DNA from: Diadophis punctatus similis
Lineage: Eukaryota; Chordata; Lepidosauria; Squamata; Dipsadidae
Assembly (NCBI GenBank): GCA_023053685.1
Contig: JALIGW010000021.1
Coordinates: 15,587,647 to 15,651,646, forward strand
Length of the DNA stretch: 64,000 nucleotides
Direction of reading: 5' to 3'
Numbering within the stretch: position 1 is the stretch's first letter; each line of letters opens with the position of its first letter. The notes under the pieces are model-generated. The model did no database searches, was not told the origin of the DNA, and saw nothing but the letters and a program-made list of their open reading frames with translations. The translations under genes were made by a program, and so were the position numbers. This document shows, one piece after another, positions 22,592 to 33,416 of this stretch.

Positions 22592-24584
22592 GGATAGGAT
22601 CAGAAAATTCTTCGGCTTTTTCTCACCCATACTGGCTCTTCCGGTGTCTTTCATTTTACCCTTATGTGAAATATTTTCCATTAGTTTCTGGACTTCTTTT
22701 ACTTACCCAGTTCTTCTGCCATGGACTCTCAACTCTCACCGGCCTGAAATTTGCTTTCTGGACTTCCAAAGTCTGACCACAAATTCTCAGTCCCAGGAAA
22801 CTCCTGCCTTGTGTGGTTGCTTTCCCTCAACCTTCCTTCCTGCACTTCTCAGTGGTCTCTATGTCCATCCTTTGGTCCCTTCCTCCATCTTCTTCAGCGA
22901 TCATCAGAAAAGAGAGAGGGTTTTTTTTTGGAGAGCCTGTGTTGGCAGAATTTATCTCCCAGCAATTTGCATGGTAATTTAAGACCCCCGTCATGATTAT
23001 TTCATGCTTCCTGGAAAGGCCTGCAACTTATAAATTTGTGGTCAAGCGCTCCAATGTTTTTATCCCTTCCCTGTGCAAGAGTTGGAGCCAGGAAGGTGAG
23101 AACCAACCAAGGGTCCTTGGATCAGAATGAATCATTCAGTAAACACAGACCAGCTGGAGGGTCCAAGGAATGATGGCCTGCAAAAGGAGAAAAAGGAAAC
23201 TCACCGTCTGAATCTAAATACTCCTATCGGGTTCCTGGCTTGTTAAAACATTTCTTCATATTTTGCAGTTACTTGATTCTGTAATAAAGTATCTTAAAGG
23301 AAACGGGTGAAACTCTCGAGTTCCAGCAAGAGGGTCGTTGTGAGGGGCAATTACTGATACCTTCGCATTTTAATTCCACCTACTCAGCAGTGCCATATGG
23401 GTAATTCTCTTGGAATCCTGAGTAGGTTTTTCAAAATTTATAGTGTCCTAGGAGGGTTTTACGCAGCTGTCATAGCAGTCAACTCCAAGCTAAATCTGCC
23501 TCTCGGAGTCAAGCCCCAGCTGCAGGCCTTGGACTAATATATCCAATATGTCTGCCTCCATCCAAAGTTTAACAAGCTTTGTTTCAACAAAAATTATAGT
23601 CTGACTATCAAAATATACATTACATAGAGAGGAAAGCAAACATTTCTAAACGCACAAACCAAAAGCAGAAATTGCACACCGTTGGTTCACTAGTAGAAGC
23701 AAATCACTTTCACTAGATCAAACCAAACTCTGCGCAACAACCGGCTGCTAGTATACACAAATTATTCTACTGTGTCAATAATCATTTAATCCCTGGTGAT
23801 CTCCTCCTTTGGATTTCTGCATGGGACATTCTGACATGATTTCCCCCCCCCCTCTTGAGACAGAACTCAGAAGTTTCACTTATACCTCTGCTAAGGTCCA
23901 GCTTGGTCAGTTCTGTGGGTCTTGGCTGGAGATCTTGTTTGCTCTGATGGGGAACTGTGAACCTTTGAGCCAGAATCCGCTAACAAGGATGTTCAGAGAA
24001 GCCGGGTTTATGCAACCCGGGAGAATAGAATACAACATTACTGCGTTTATTTCAGAAAGAGGTACCTAAATATATTGTCTTCCTCGGATTTTTTTCCTAA
24101 CAGACTAAACCTTCAGATTCTCTACGGTGGTGCAATTCCACAAAGCTCTTGCCAATTACTTTCTCTTATTCCTAAGTTACCCAAGTCTTCCCTTCCATTT
24201 TTTCTTCCAGGATGAGATCAGCTGCCGTTCTTATAACTCTAAGGGGGATAAACTCCTTTTTATCATGTCTCAATGCTGCTATCTGGAAGGAGGGGTAATT
24301 TAAAGCCCTCTTGGTGGGCCCCTTCTGTGTAAGAAATTGTGAGGACAGGCAGCCTGAACCCCCCTTCACCCCAGCACTGGCAAAACAGGAAGAGGCTTTG
24401 AAAGAGAGGAACAGGCAGCTTCGTAGACCTTGCTTGCCTCAGTCTGGATATATGTGGAGGCATTCAGGGGAGGCCAAATTCCTAAGGATGTTTTCCAGGA
24501 AAAAAGAAAGTATACGTTAAAATATAAAAAAGCAACAATTGTACACACAGAATTCTAAATAAAAAGAGTATTGTCAGTCTAGCT
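22592..24584. other. Unassigned intergenic
   Basis: No repeat family or gene recognised. Open frames of up to 165 codons overlap the MITE just upstream and have no domain. Confidence 0.3.
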
Positions 24585-24718
24585 CAGTGTTTTCTCAACC
24601 TTGGCTACTTTAAGGTGCCTGGACTTCAACCCCACAATTCTCCAGGCAGCAGTGCTGGCTGGGCAACTCTGGGAGTTGATGTCCGCAAATCTTAAAATGG
24701 CCAAGGCTGAGAAATGTT
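24585..24718. mobile_element. Palindromic hAT MITE
   Basis: The left end CAGTGTTTTCTCAACCTTGG and the right end GGCCAAGGCTGAGAAATGTT are inverse. Flanks GTCTAGCT and GACTAGCT agree at 7 of 8 positions, consistent with an aged 8-bp target duplication. Confidence 0.9.
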
Positions 24719-24719
24719 G

Positions 24720-25436
24720 ACTAGCTAAACAAACTCCTTTTTGAGTCAGCTTTTGGGTGAGTTTTTATACGGCTTGAAAGAATGTCCTGACCTGAGCCGG
24801 CAAATTAAAAAATATTCCAGTGGCTACTTTCCTCGTGACTTTTAGTGAAAAGATAGAGGGGCAGACTACTTTTTCTCCTTTGTAGTTTGCTACACTTGGG
24901 ATTGGTTTGAGCACATTTTTCCTTTGGAGAAACTCAATTCCATTTATTCAGGTCTTTCAGTTAGGTGCTGTAGGGGGCGCTGTTGTGCCATTCCAGGAAC
25001 TCGCTCTGAATCTTTCCGAAGAGCTGTTCAACTGCCGAGACTTGGGGAAGATCTTCTCCCCTTATGCTGTGTCCATTCTCCCTGAGGAAGGGAGGAGGAC
25101 GCTTGATTTTCCCTCTCTACTTGGGGGGCCCCTTCGCTTCTCCCTTTTCCCCAAACAATTTCCTTCAAATGAAGTCTTCAGCTGGACTGTCAATCAACAG
25201 GCCTCCAGTGTCACAAACTACTTCCAGGCATGTGATAGTCCAATCCCCAGCTATGATTCCGATTCCCTCCCCATTCCCCACCCCCACCCCTTTCCCTTTC
25301 CACTTATCCTGGCCATTCGTGTATTTTCTGCATGTGGCTCCTGAGCAAATGCATCCCTTTCATTATTTGAATGTTTTATTGAGTTGTGCTCCACTTTTAA
25401 CCAATTCTATATATAGTAAAGGAGAATATTTGTAGC
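24720..25436. other. Unassigned intergenic
   Basis: Open frames at 24907-25344 and 25064-25435 have no recognisable domain. The sequence is pyrimidine-rich at 25255-25310. Confidence 0.3.
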
Positions 25437-25439
25437 TCA

Positions 25440-25620
25440 GGGTTGAAATGAGGGAGGGTCCTTGGTGCTCTCTGAGCTTGGTTGTTTTCTGGCAGGCGTT
25501 TCATTACTGTAAACTAGGTAACATCATCAGCGCTAGTGTCATCAACAAGACTAGCACTGATGATGCTACCTAGTTTGGTAATGAAACATCTGCGAGAAAA
25601 GAAGCAAGCTCAGGGCCCCT
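25440..25620. ncRNA. Inverted pair of hammerhead-ribozyme-like motifs (Penelope-like element remnant)
   Basis: The plus strand has CTGATGA at 25557-25563, a stem II of TACC/GGTA, then GAAA at 25583-25586. The minus strand has CTGATGA (25530-25524), a stem II of GTTAC/GTAAT and GAAA (25502-25499). These match the hammerhead core CUGANGA...GAAA. Penelope-like retroelements are known to carry hammerheads in their terminal repeats, and this GATGATGTTACCTAGTTTGG-type block recurs in squamate repeats. Cleavage activity is not shown, and stems I and III are not assigned. Confidence 0.55.
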
Positions 25621-25979
25621 AGACTCTTGACAAGGCATCTCATCAACCTTGGGATTGTCTACCTGGAAAGAGAAAGCCTGAAGGGTCACCTTTGCAGCTA
25701 GGTATTGGTATTCTGCACATCCTGAGAACCAACCGGGAACCACTCCAAAGCCCCTGGTATGAACCGAGGGGAAGCATTCTTTAGCAGACCCCCAACACCT
25801 CAAGTGGGACCATGGGAGACGTGTCTGCCTGGAGAGTGGAAGCTAGAGAACATCTGAAGGACTGGTGAGATTCAGGCAGAAGACCCACAGGTAAAGAGCT
25901 CAGGAGACGACTTTAAACCTTTAAATTCAGCCCAAAGGTGTTTTTTCAAGACGCAACTGGACTTTCTGGTGTGTGTGTT
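25621..25979. other. Sequence between the two hammerhead-like blocks
   Basis: It may be part of the same Penelope-like insertion, but no coding similarity (reverse transcriptase or GIY-YIG) was recognised. Confidence 0.3.
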
Positions 25980-26045
25980 TTTTTGAAGACGTTTCACTTT
26001 GCATCCAAGAAGCTTCTTCAGCTTTCAATTCAGCATTCTTAAAAA
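25980..26045 (-). ncRNA. Degenerate hammerhead-like motif, Penelope-like remnant
   Basis: The minus strand reads CTGAAGA (26021-26015), an AGCTTCTTGGATGCAAAGT hairpin region, then GAAACGTCTTC. The core is CUGANGA with N=A plus GAAA. Stem II has lost pairs, so this copy is probably inactive. Confidence 0.5.
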
Positions 26046-26815
26046 TTCTGTCATCAGATGCGCATGTCAGCCAAGCTCCATTTCGTTTGTCTGAGCTCAG
26101 TCTAAAGGGGAGAATTATTTCTGTTACTGAAGAAACGTTTAAAGTTATGAATTGCAGGTAAAACCCTCTCTTTCTTTTCTCTGGGAAGATTCTTCAGGCC
26201 TGATATCTGCTCCAGCCACATTTCTTACACATTTATTTATTTTAAATGTTGGCCTGCTGCCCATTTCCTTAACAGGTCAGGACGGCTTGCAGAAATGCAA
26301 TTAAAGCCACAGAAATATCCTTACAGTAAAAACAACCTTAAAACTTTATTAAAGCAATAAAACAATGCATTTTAAATAATTAAATTTTAAACAGCTTAAA
26401 TGGTTAAAAGGCCTGAGTAAGCAAAGTAATATATTCTAAGCCCCACTGGAGCTGGGCAGCCAATACATTGAATTAATTAAATAAATAAATAATGAAGAGA
26501 GGGCTTCCTTCAGTTCCAGCGGCATCTTTCCCACCACGTGGCCATAGAAAAATCAGAATTAACCGCCAGTACTAAAAGTACCCCTAGCAGATGCCATACT
26601 AAGCGTCCACTGATGACCAAAAGGGTGCCAGGAAGACAGTGAACCAGCTGCTCCTCCTGCAACCAGGTGTAAAGCGTTTTGCAAACCTCCTGAGCGCCTG
26701 GAGTTGGGTTCAGAAGACAACCAACAATTGTTTTAATGTGGGATCATAGTGGCATCTTGAGGAGGAACCATCCACCTCCTGTGGCTGCCCTCTAGGCCCG
26801 AAAAATGTCCAGGTG
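26046..26815. other. Unassigned with a LINE 3'-end remnant
   Basis: About 26228-26350 reads as a minus-strand LINE 3' end. 26440-26495 resembles a plus-strand LINE tail ending in AATTAAATAAATAAATAA. Confidence 0.35.
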
Positions 26816-26816
26816 T

Positions 26817-26865
26817 GGGAGTTGAAGTCCACAAATCTTAAAGTTGCCACGGTTGAGAAACACTG
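26817..26865. repeat. Right arm of palindromic hAT MITE
   Basis: GGGAGTTGAAGTCCACAAAT, CTTAAAGTTGCCACGG and TTGAGAAACACTG are the right arm and terminal repeat of the family. Confidence 0.85.
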
Positions 26866-26911
26866 CCATAGACCTTGGTCAGGTCTCTGGTCCAGCTACG
26901 AGGCAGCTGGT

Positions 26912-27230
26912 TGTGACAGATGTGAGAATTAATCTCACAGAGGAGATGTTTGATCTTTTCCCGGACATCAGACATTAGAAATGAAACTGCAGTTTAAAAG
27001 TCTAAGTAAAAATATTTATTTCGGTACAAAAACAATAAATCCTCATTTGTTTACATCTCTAATATAAAGTACGTCTTCTCTCAATGGAAGACAGAGCAAG
27101 AAGGGAAGATCGGAGAAAGGAACATGCGTACAAGAACATATCAATCACGTGCTCAGGAATGAACCATTATATTGAATAGGGATGCATCTCCCTGCATATA
27201 CATGTAACAGGCAATAATCACACCATGACA
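26912..27230 (-). repeat. Possible solo LTR
   Basis: On the minus strand this 319-base segment starts TGTCATGGTG and ends CTGTCACA. It has a TATA-like TTTATATTAG and an AATAAA about 70 bases further on, in the order expected of an LTR. No clean target duplication (flanks CTGGT and GGTTG) and no internal retroviral sequence were seen. Tentative. Confidence 0.3.
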
Positions 27231-27234
27231 GGTT

Positions 27235-28718
27235 GATCTACTGGTGCTAGTCAAAAGTCCTCCTTGCTATAGTCACATAGTTGACCAGCCCGGAGACTGG
27301 ACCCACGAGCGCCGCAAAACCCGATTCTTAAGGGAGAGAATGACAGGCGTTTCTCTAAACCTGGAAGTCCAGTCTGTGGAAGCACTAACGTCTTGTCTGT
27401 CTTGGGTCTGTTGTACCACATCCAGTCCTTTGCAATCTGGAGTTATTCAGAGATGTCCTTCCCCAACCTTACAGGAAAGGGAAGCTAGAGCTGACATTTA
27501 TATGGATGGGTGTCTTATTATGTCAATATACTCCTGCTCATAATCCTATTCATGAAGGCCAGGCCCGAAGGTGCCGAGGGCCTTCGTGGCAGCTTATGGG
27601 CCCCACAGGATCATTCCAAGGAGGATCAGCAAAAGTTCTCCTCACCTGGCCCAGAAAGTTAGGAGCAGAACCTCTGCAAAGGGACAGCTCCAACCTCACT
27701 CCCCCAACCTCTCCAGGGTGCAACAGCTATGATGAGAGCTCCAGGAGGGTCACAAAATTCACCCACCCACCCCCATCTCCCCCTCCCCATTTCTCCTAAT
27801 GCATCCAACTATTGAGAGCAGGACTAAAGCGCATTTACATAGGTATGCTCCTCCAATTTATTCTGCCCAATGTAAGCTCCTTCCCCTGAGGCATTTAATT
27901 TGTCTGACTTTAATGAAGACCACAGCTCGGTCTCCCGGTTCAAATTCTATCAGCCCTTCTGACATTCCACATTTTGAGGCAGGCATTTAAAACAGAGCCA
28001 TTTACCGTTTAGGCTCCCAAGTCCTTTGTTTTCCATTCAATTTTGCATCCTGCAGCTATTCCTAAACGGCAGCAAATCAGTCCAGGGTTGGAGGTTCTAG
28101 CAGTTTCGCTTCCCTTTCAGCAGGAAGCCAGGTGAGTCTTCTTAGGCCTCCCCTGAACGTTCACGCAAAAGGGAGCGAAGTCTGTAGACGTTTGTGGAAT
28201 AGCCCGGTGTGCAAACAGACAATGGGACAACGTTTCCATCTGATCACTCTGAATTCCTCTTGCCTAAATTTTAATCCCCGTTTTCAGAACCCCTTTATCT
28301 CCTTCTGCAAGGCTGCTCAGCGGAGAGTGCATGGGGCACTTGGAAGTCCATCTCCTGCCCAGCATTTTCCCAGCCTCCACCAGGAAGACAATGGTCTCTC
28401 TCAGAAAAGGCCCCTCCCTGCCACCTCTAATCAGTTGTGGGATGATCTACAGCAGAGAAATGGGTCTCCTCCTGTGCTGCAAAGAAGGGAAGCTCGGCTC
28501 TGCTTTGGCTCCGTGGCCATTTCCCCCCAAAATTCTTCAGCACTGAGAGGTGCTCACATTTCAAGCCATGTTAAACCAATGATGACTCACTTTTTCTGGC
28601 ACTTTTGAACAAAGGTGCTTCACGTGTGATCTCCATCATTGTGATTCTGGGGGGAGGTACAAAATAGGTGGACCATTTCCCAGACCAATTCTGTTAAGAC
28701 CCCCAAATCCTATATAAA

Positions 28719-28720
<2 letters not shown>
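27235..28720. other. Unassigned intergenic
   Basis: Open frames of up to 158 codons (28132-28608) lack any recognisable domain or splice context. No repeat named. Confidence 0.3.

Positions 28721-28721
<1 letters not shown>

Positions 28722-28773
<52 letters not shown>
28722..28773. repeat. (CT)n microsatellite
   Basis: About 52 bases of pure CT. Confidence 0.97.
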
Positions 28774-28774
<1 letters not shown>

Positions 28775-28776
<2 letters not shown>

Positions 28777-30293
28777 TTGGTTCCCTTTTGTTTACTGCCA
28801 CCTCCGTCTCCGCCTGCCAAATCCTTCAGATTGCCTAAAGTTGGATCATTGAAGGCCTATTGTTTGGACTCCCTGGACTCTCTGGTTTCAATTCCTGGCT
28901 TCGAGGCCTGGACTCTGATTAGATTCATCTGTATTTAAGCCACTTCCACGGACTTCCTTTCCATGACTGGGAGAACCGGGCCTTTCCCTCCACACTGGGA
29001 GAAGAAGTGGGAGATCCGCTCCTTCTGGTCTCTCCCAAAGGACGTGTTTGGCCTGCTGTGCAGATACTCTTCTGGCTCCTGGCAGGTGTGCCACACCTGG
29101 CTCCCTCCTGGGCAAAGTCATGGCCGAGAGTCCGTCAGGAGGGCCTCTTCTCCTTCTTTGCCTGGAATCAGGCCCCTTTTTCATCTGCTCAGAACACTTT
29201 CCTGGTCCATCTTAGCAAGGGGGCTTAATAGGAAAACCACCCCGTTTTAGATCAATGGGTCTACCCAATTTCTGCAGCCCTCGGTGAAGTTCCAGGTACC
29301 CTAACAAGACAGAAGGTTCCCATTTGTGGATAAAACTAATCCAAAACAATTAATTCTGCTATCTGCCCCCCACCCCCAAGAGATCAATTTTTGCATCTCC
29401 TCCCTAGAGACCAATAGCTAGCCAACCTCTCTCAGAAAGGCTCAGCAGGAGTGAAGCTGCCCCCTTTCCCCCTGCTGGTTTTCTTGGGCTTCTTCCTGAA
29501 ACTTTAGCCTTTCTCGTTTCTCCCCCCCCCCCAGCTTCGTCCTTTGATTCTGTTCAGAGGCCACTGGTGGGGCATCTCAGAGGTGGCCAGCCTTGGCAAA
29601 CCACTTCCACTCTGCTGCCCAGGGGTCTCCAGGTAGATACCAGCTTCAACTTCAGGGAGACCTCACGGATTTCCACAGAATAACAACATTCCTCTTTACT
29701 TGCAAACTTACCCTGGTTTCTGGGTTTGGAGACTTCTAATGGGTTCATTCAGACCCCTGGGACTTTGGTTGTGTCAAACATCTCTAAACTCTTCTATAGG
29801 GAGCACGGATCCTCTCCTTGCCACAGTGATGCATGCATCCTCACAAAAGTCCTCCAAATTAAAGCGGCCACAGGGTAGCACGCATGGCCTCTCCCCCCCC
29901 CCTGAAGGCTGCAATTCTGGGCCGGTTTTTCAAAAGTGGTCAGGATTTCCCCACCGAACAATGACAGTGAAATCCTTAGGAATCCTTCATCTGCCAGGAT
30001 GATTCAGGATAATTCTGGGAAATTTCCTTCCGGCCTTTCTCTTTCTCTTCTGCAGCCCTGGAGTGCTTGGGGGAGGGGGGTGTTGGCTGCAGCTCCCTCC
30101 TTAAAGGACCAGAGGGCCTGTCGTTCACCTTGATGGGTGGAAAGCCCCCTGGGTGATCCTGGAAGCCTCAGCGTGGCTTCTCTTCCCAAGACCTTCATTC
30201 TCCAGAGTTTTTCCTCTTCCAAAGAGTGTTTAACCTGGAGGGGCCTTTGGATCAGATTTCCTCCTTTGCCGAAATAAGCCATCATCCTTTAAA
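28775..30293. other. Unassigned CXCL12 upstream flank
   Basis: Nothing recognised. C-runs at 29522 and 29893. Confidence 0.3.
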
Positions 30294-30424
30294 CCAGCGT
30301 TTCTCAAGCTTGGTGGCTTTAAGATGGGTGGACTCCCAGAATCCCCCAACAACATAGCTGCTGCTGGGGAATTCTGGGAGTTGAAGTCCACCCACCTTAA
30401 AGTGGCCGGAGGTGGGAAACACTG
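30294..30424. mobile_element. Palindromic hAT MITE upstream of CXCL12
   Basis: The ends are CAGCGTTTCTCAAGCTTGGT and the inverse-like GGTGGGAAACACTG. The centre has GGACTCCCAGAATCCCCC and GAATTCTGGGAGTTGAAGTC. It ends about 890 bases before the CXCL12 start codon. Confidence 0.88.
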
Positions 30425-30449
30425 CAAATCCCTCCATCCGGATGGGAGC

Positions 30450-31650
30450 CAGGTGCCAGAAGCTCGTCTTCCAGAGGGCGCTCCGGGTGTGGGGAAGGGG
30501 CTGCCCGGAGCTCTTGGGAGAATTTCCTTCCTGGGCCTGGCTCTAAATATAAAGGCCTCCTCCCCCCCCGGCCCCCCCAGCAGCGCCGGGCACAGCGAGC
30601 GGCTCTTCCAGCAGCCGGAGCCCGGGGCTGGTGGGGGGGGGGCTGGGGAAGCCCCCTCCCGTGGCCCTTTACAGAGACCCGGGCAGAGCGGGGCTTTGGC
30701 GGAGGCAGCGGAAGCCCCCGGGCGTTAGCAGCTGCAACTCCGAGGCTCCCTTCGGCCGCTCCGTCGCTCGCCCTCGCAGGCCGGGCACCCCAAGCCAACC
30801 CTGCGCCTCGTTACCCGTCTGAGGGTCCGGACTGCAACCCCCCCCGACCTCCCCCACCCCGGCCCCCATTTGGCATCCGCTCCGGCTTCCATTCCCAAGA
30901 GGAGAGGGGCCGGGACCCCCGAGCCGGGCGGCGGGGAGAAGAAGCGGGGAGGGGGCGCTGCAGTGCTGCTCTCCGCCGGTCCTCCCCTCCGCTCCGCTCC
31001 GCTCCGCTCCGCTCCCTGGACGCTGCGGGGGGACGGCAAAGGCAGCCAAGAAGCCCCCCCCCCCCGAAGTCCAAGGCGGCTGGCCGGGACAGCAGCGCCA
31101 GCAGAAGCCGAGAGGGGGGGAGGCTTGGGGGGAGCATCAGTGCGGCTCCTCTGCCGAGGGCGGGCGGGGGGCTTGGAGCAGCTGCCCCGGCCTCCTGCCC
31201 CGCCCCCCGAAGCCCCCTCCCCCGGGCCCCAGCCTCTATAGAGGCCGGTGGAGCGGAGGGCCGTCCAGAGTCGCTCGCCTCGCCTCGCCAAGCGCAGCCC
31301 AGCCCAGCCCAGCCATGGACCGCCGCCCGCTCGCCCTCCTGCTGCTGCTCCTGCTCGCCGCCCTGCCCGGGAGCCGCGGTGAGTGTCCGCCGGAGCTTCT
31401 CCCGGCACCCACGGCTGCCTCCCCGCCACGCGCCGCCGCCCGGCTTTTTCCCACGAAGAGTCCCGCGGCTGCTGCGAGGGCTCCGGGCTCCCCGCGTGGA
31501 AAGGCGCGGCGGCGGCGGCGCGGGTGGACGGGAGGGGAGACGGGAGGCGGCGGGGGGCAGGCAGGCAGGGAGCCCCGCGAAGGCGGCCGAGAAGGGCAGC
31601 GGCCGAGGGAAGCGCTGGAGCGGGGCCGGCTGAGCCCTGAGGGGGAGCCC
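30450..31650. promoter_or_regulatory. CXCL12: CpG-rich promoter island of CXCL12
   Basis: The base composition switches abruptly to GC-rich with dense CpG. It contains GC-box-like GGGCGGGCGGGG (31158-31169) and CCCCGCCCCCC (31199-31209), a (GCTCC)n run at about 30988-31015, and a TATAGA at 31233. A start site a few tens of bases upstream of 31315 is likely but not determined. Long antisense open frames here (up to 321 codons at 30811-31776) come from low stop-codon density in GC-rich DNA. Confidence 0.75.
31315..31378 (+). CDS. CXCL12: CXCL12 exon 1, signal peptide
   Basis: The ATG at 31315 lies in GCCATGG context. It encodes [21 protein letters not shown] plus the first base of Gly22, followed by the donor GTGAGT. 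A short basic N-region, seven consecutive leucines and a small-residue end form a standard secretion signal, with cleavage expected before KPISL. The sequence differs almost completely from mammalian exon 1, as is usual for signal peptides, so the start rests on phase, position and the signal-peptide pattern. Confidence 0.93.
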
Positions 31651-33319
31651 TCCGGCGGGGATTGCTGAGCGCCGAAGCGGGAGAGGCTCGGACTGGTTGG
31701 CCCGAAGCGAAAGGGGGGCGTCGATTCTCTTGGGAAGTGGCCGGGAGCCCCTCTTGGAATCAGGCGCTCCCTCCAAAGGGAGAGCTGGGGAAGGTGTGTG
31801 TGTGGGGGTCTCTATGGAGGGAAGACCCCCTCCCAGCCTTTGTGGATGGGGGGGGGCTTTGAAGAGGCTCCTTCAGGGGCTCCCCGAAAGCGACTGGCCG
31901 GGCTCCCCGCTCCTCTAGGTGGGCACCTGGCGGAGAGACCCGGTTGGCAGTCCGGTGGTTTGGCCTTTCTGGGGGCTCCTGGCTTCCCCCTATTCTGCCC
32001 AGAAAGCTCTGCCGCAGCCCCCATCCTCTCACCTCTTAAGAAAGTGGGTTGGGAATCCAGAGGAATCTGCTTAACATTTTAAGTCCTTTCTCCCCCAAGC
32101 ATAAACGTTTGGAGCCCACCTTTGCCTCTTGAAGCCTCCGGTGCTTCTGCTGTGGGCTGCAGAGGGCCCCTGCTGGGTGTGTGTGTGTGTTTGTGTGTGT
32201 GTGTGAGAGAGAGGGGGGGGAGAGGGAGAGAGAGGAGAGGGAGATGTGGAAGATTTCTGCCTGCCCCCTCCCCTCCAGAGAATTTTCTTTTGGGTCTTGG
32301 CTAGGATAGGCAGGGAAGCCAACTGCCAAAGACACACCAGGAGACCTCTTTTGGGTGGGTGGGGGGTCTTCTGGGAGGACCATCAGGGGCCAGATCTGGC
32401 ACTTGATGCTTCTAAGGGAGATTTTCTCTTGCTTTCTAGTCAGGGAATGTTAGAGGAGCGAAGGATCCCCTCAGTTTCTCCCTTTTTCTTTCCCTCACCT
32501 CTGTTTTTACTCTTTCCTTCTCACTCTAGTCTAGAGGATACCTGCTTCCAGGGGGAGGGTCTTCCCGGGTTCGCAGTCAAAGGTGGTTCAGCTTTCCAGC
32601 TGAGATTCCCTGTTCATTTCTGAAACACTGCCACCTGTTTCACTCAGGAGGCTCTCCGAAGGAATTTCAATTCACATCTGCACGCAAGATATACCCAACA
32701 TTTCTTTGCATTTCTTCTTCTAAACGGCAGTCTGGGTTAAAATCAGGATTAAGTTATCTCAAAGCTGCCTGCGCTCCTTCCCAAATCCTCCTCCTCCTCC
32801 TTGCTCTATATTATTTCCCAGGGATTTTGCATCCACCGATGGGGCACAGCTTGAGAGCCAGCTTCGACCTACAAAAAGGAGAGGGACATTTTTAGAGGTT
32901 TAGGAGAAAATATTTTTAGCAGGGAAAATCAAATTTGGTTGATATTAATGTGGAGGATCAATCAGTTCTGGATTTTAGATCTACCCTTTGTAGAAGGTAG
33001 ATCAAAAACCTCCTTTGTGGGCTTCCACTTTTTAATTGCAGAGAGGAAGAAGCAGGGAAGACGCTGTGCCGAACACTCTCGCCTCTGGAGCTTCCTTCAG
33101 AGAGGCTCACTTGGGCCAGAGGTCGCCTCTGTCTCCCCTTCTAACAAAGTCGGGGTAAAAAGCTGCAAAATTGAAAAACAAGAGGCATAATATTCCCAGG
33201 GGCAGCATAAGCCACTTCAGTCTGCAGATGGTTTACATCATAAAACAACCTTTAAAAATGATTCCACTTTCAATGTTATGTTATATGTGACCAATATATA
33301 ACACTAATGTATATATTAG

Positions 33320-33416
<97 letters not shown>

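Noticed and set aside
28963..29250. Possible gene fragment at 28.9-29.2 kb
   Set aside because: Overlapping frames on both strands with no recognisable domain or splice partner.
30811..31776. 321-codon antisense open frame over CXCL12 exon 1
   Set aside because: CpG island with few stop codons; Ala/Gly/Pro/Arg/Ser-rich translation, several overlapping frames on both strands and no domain.
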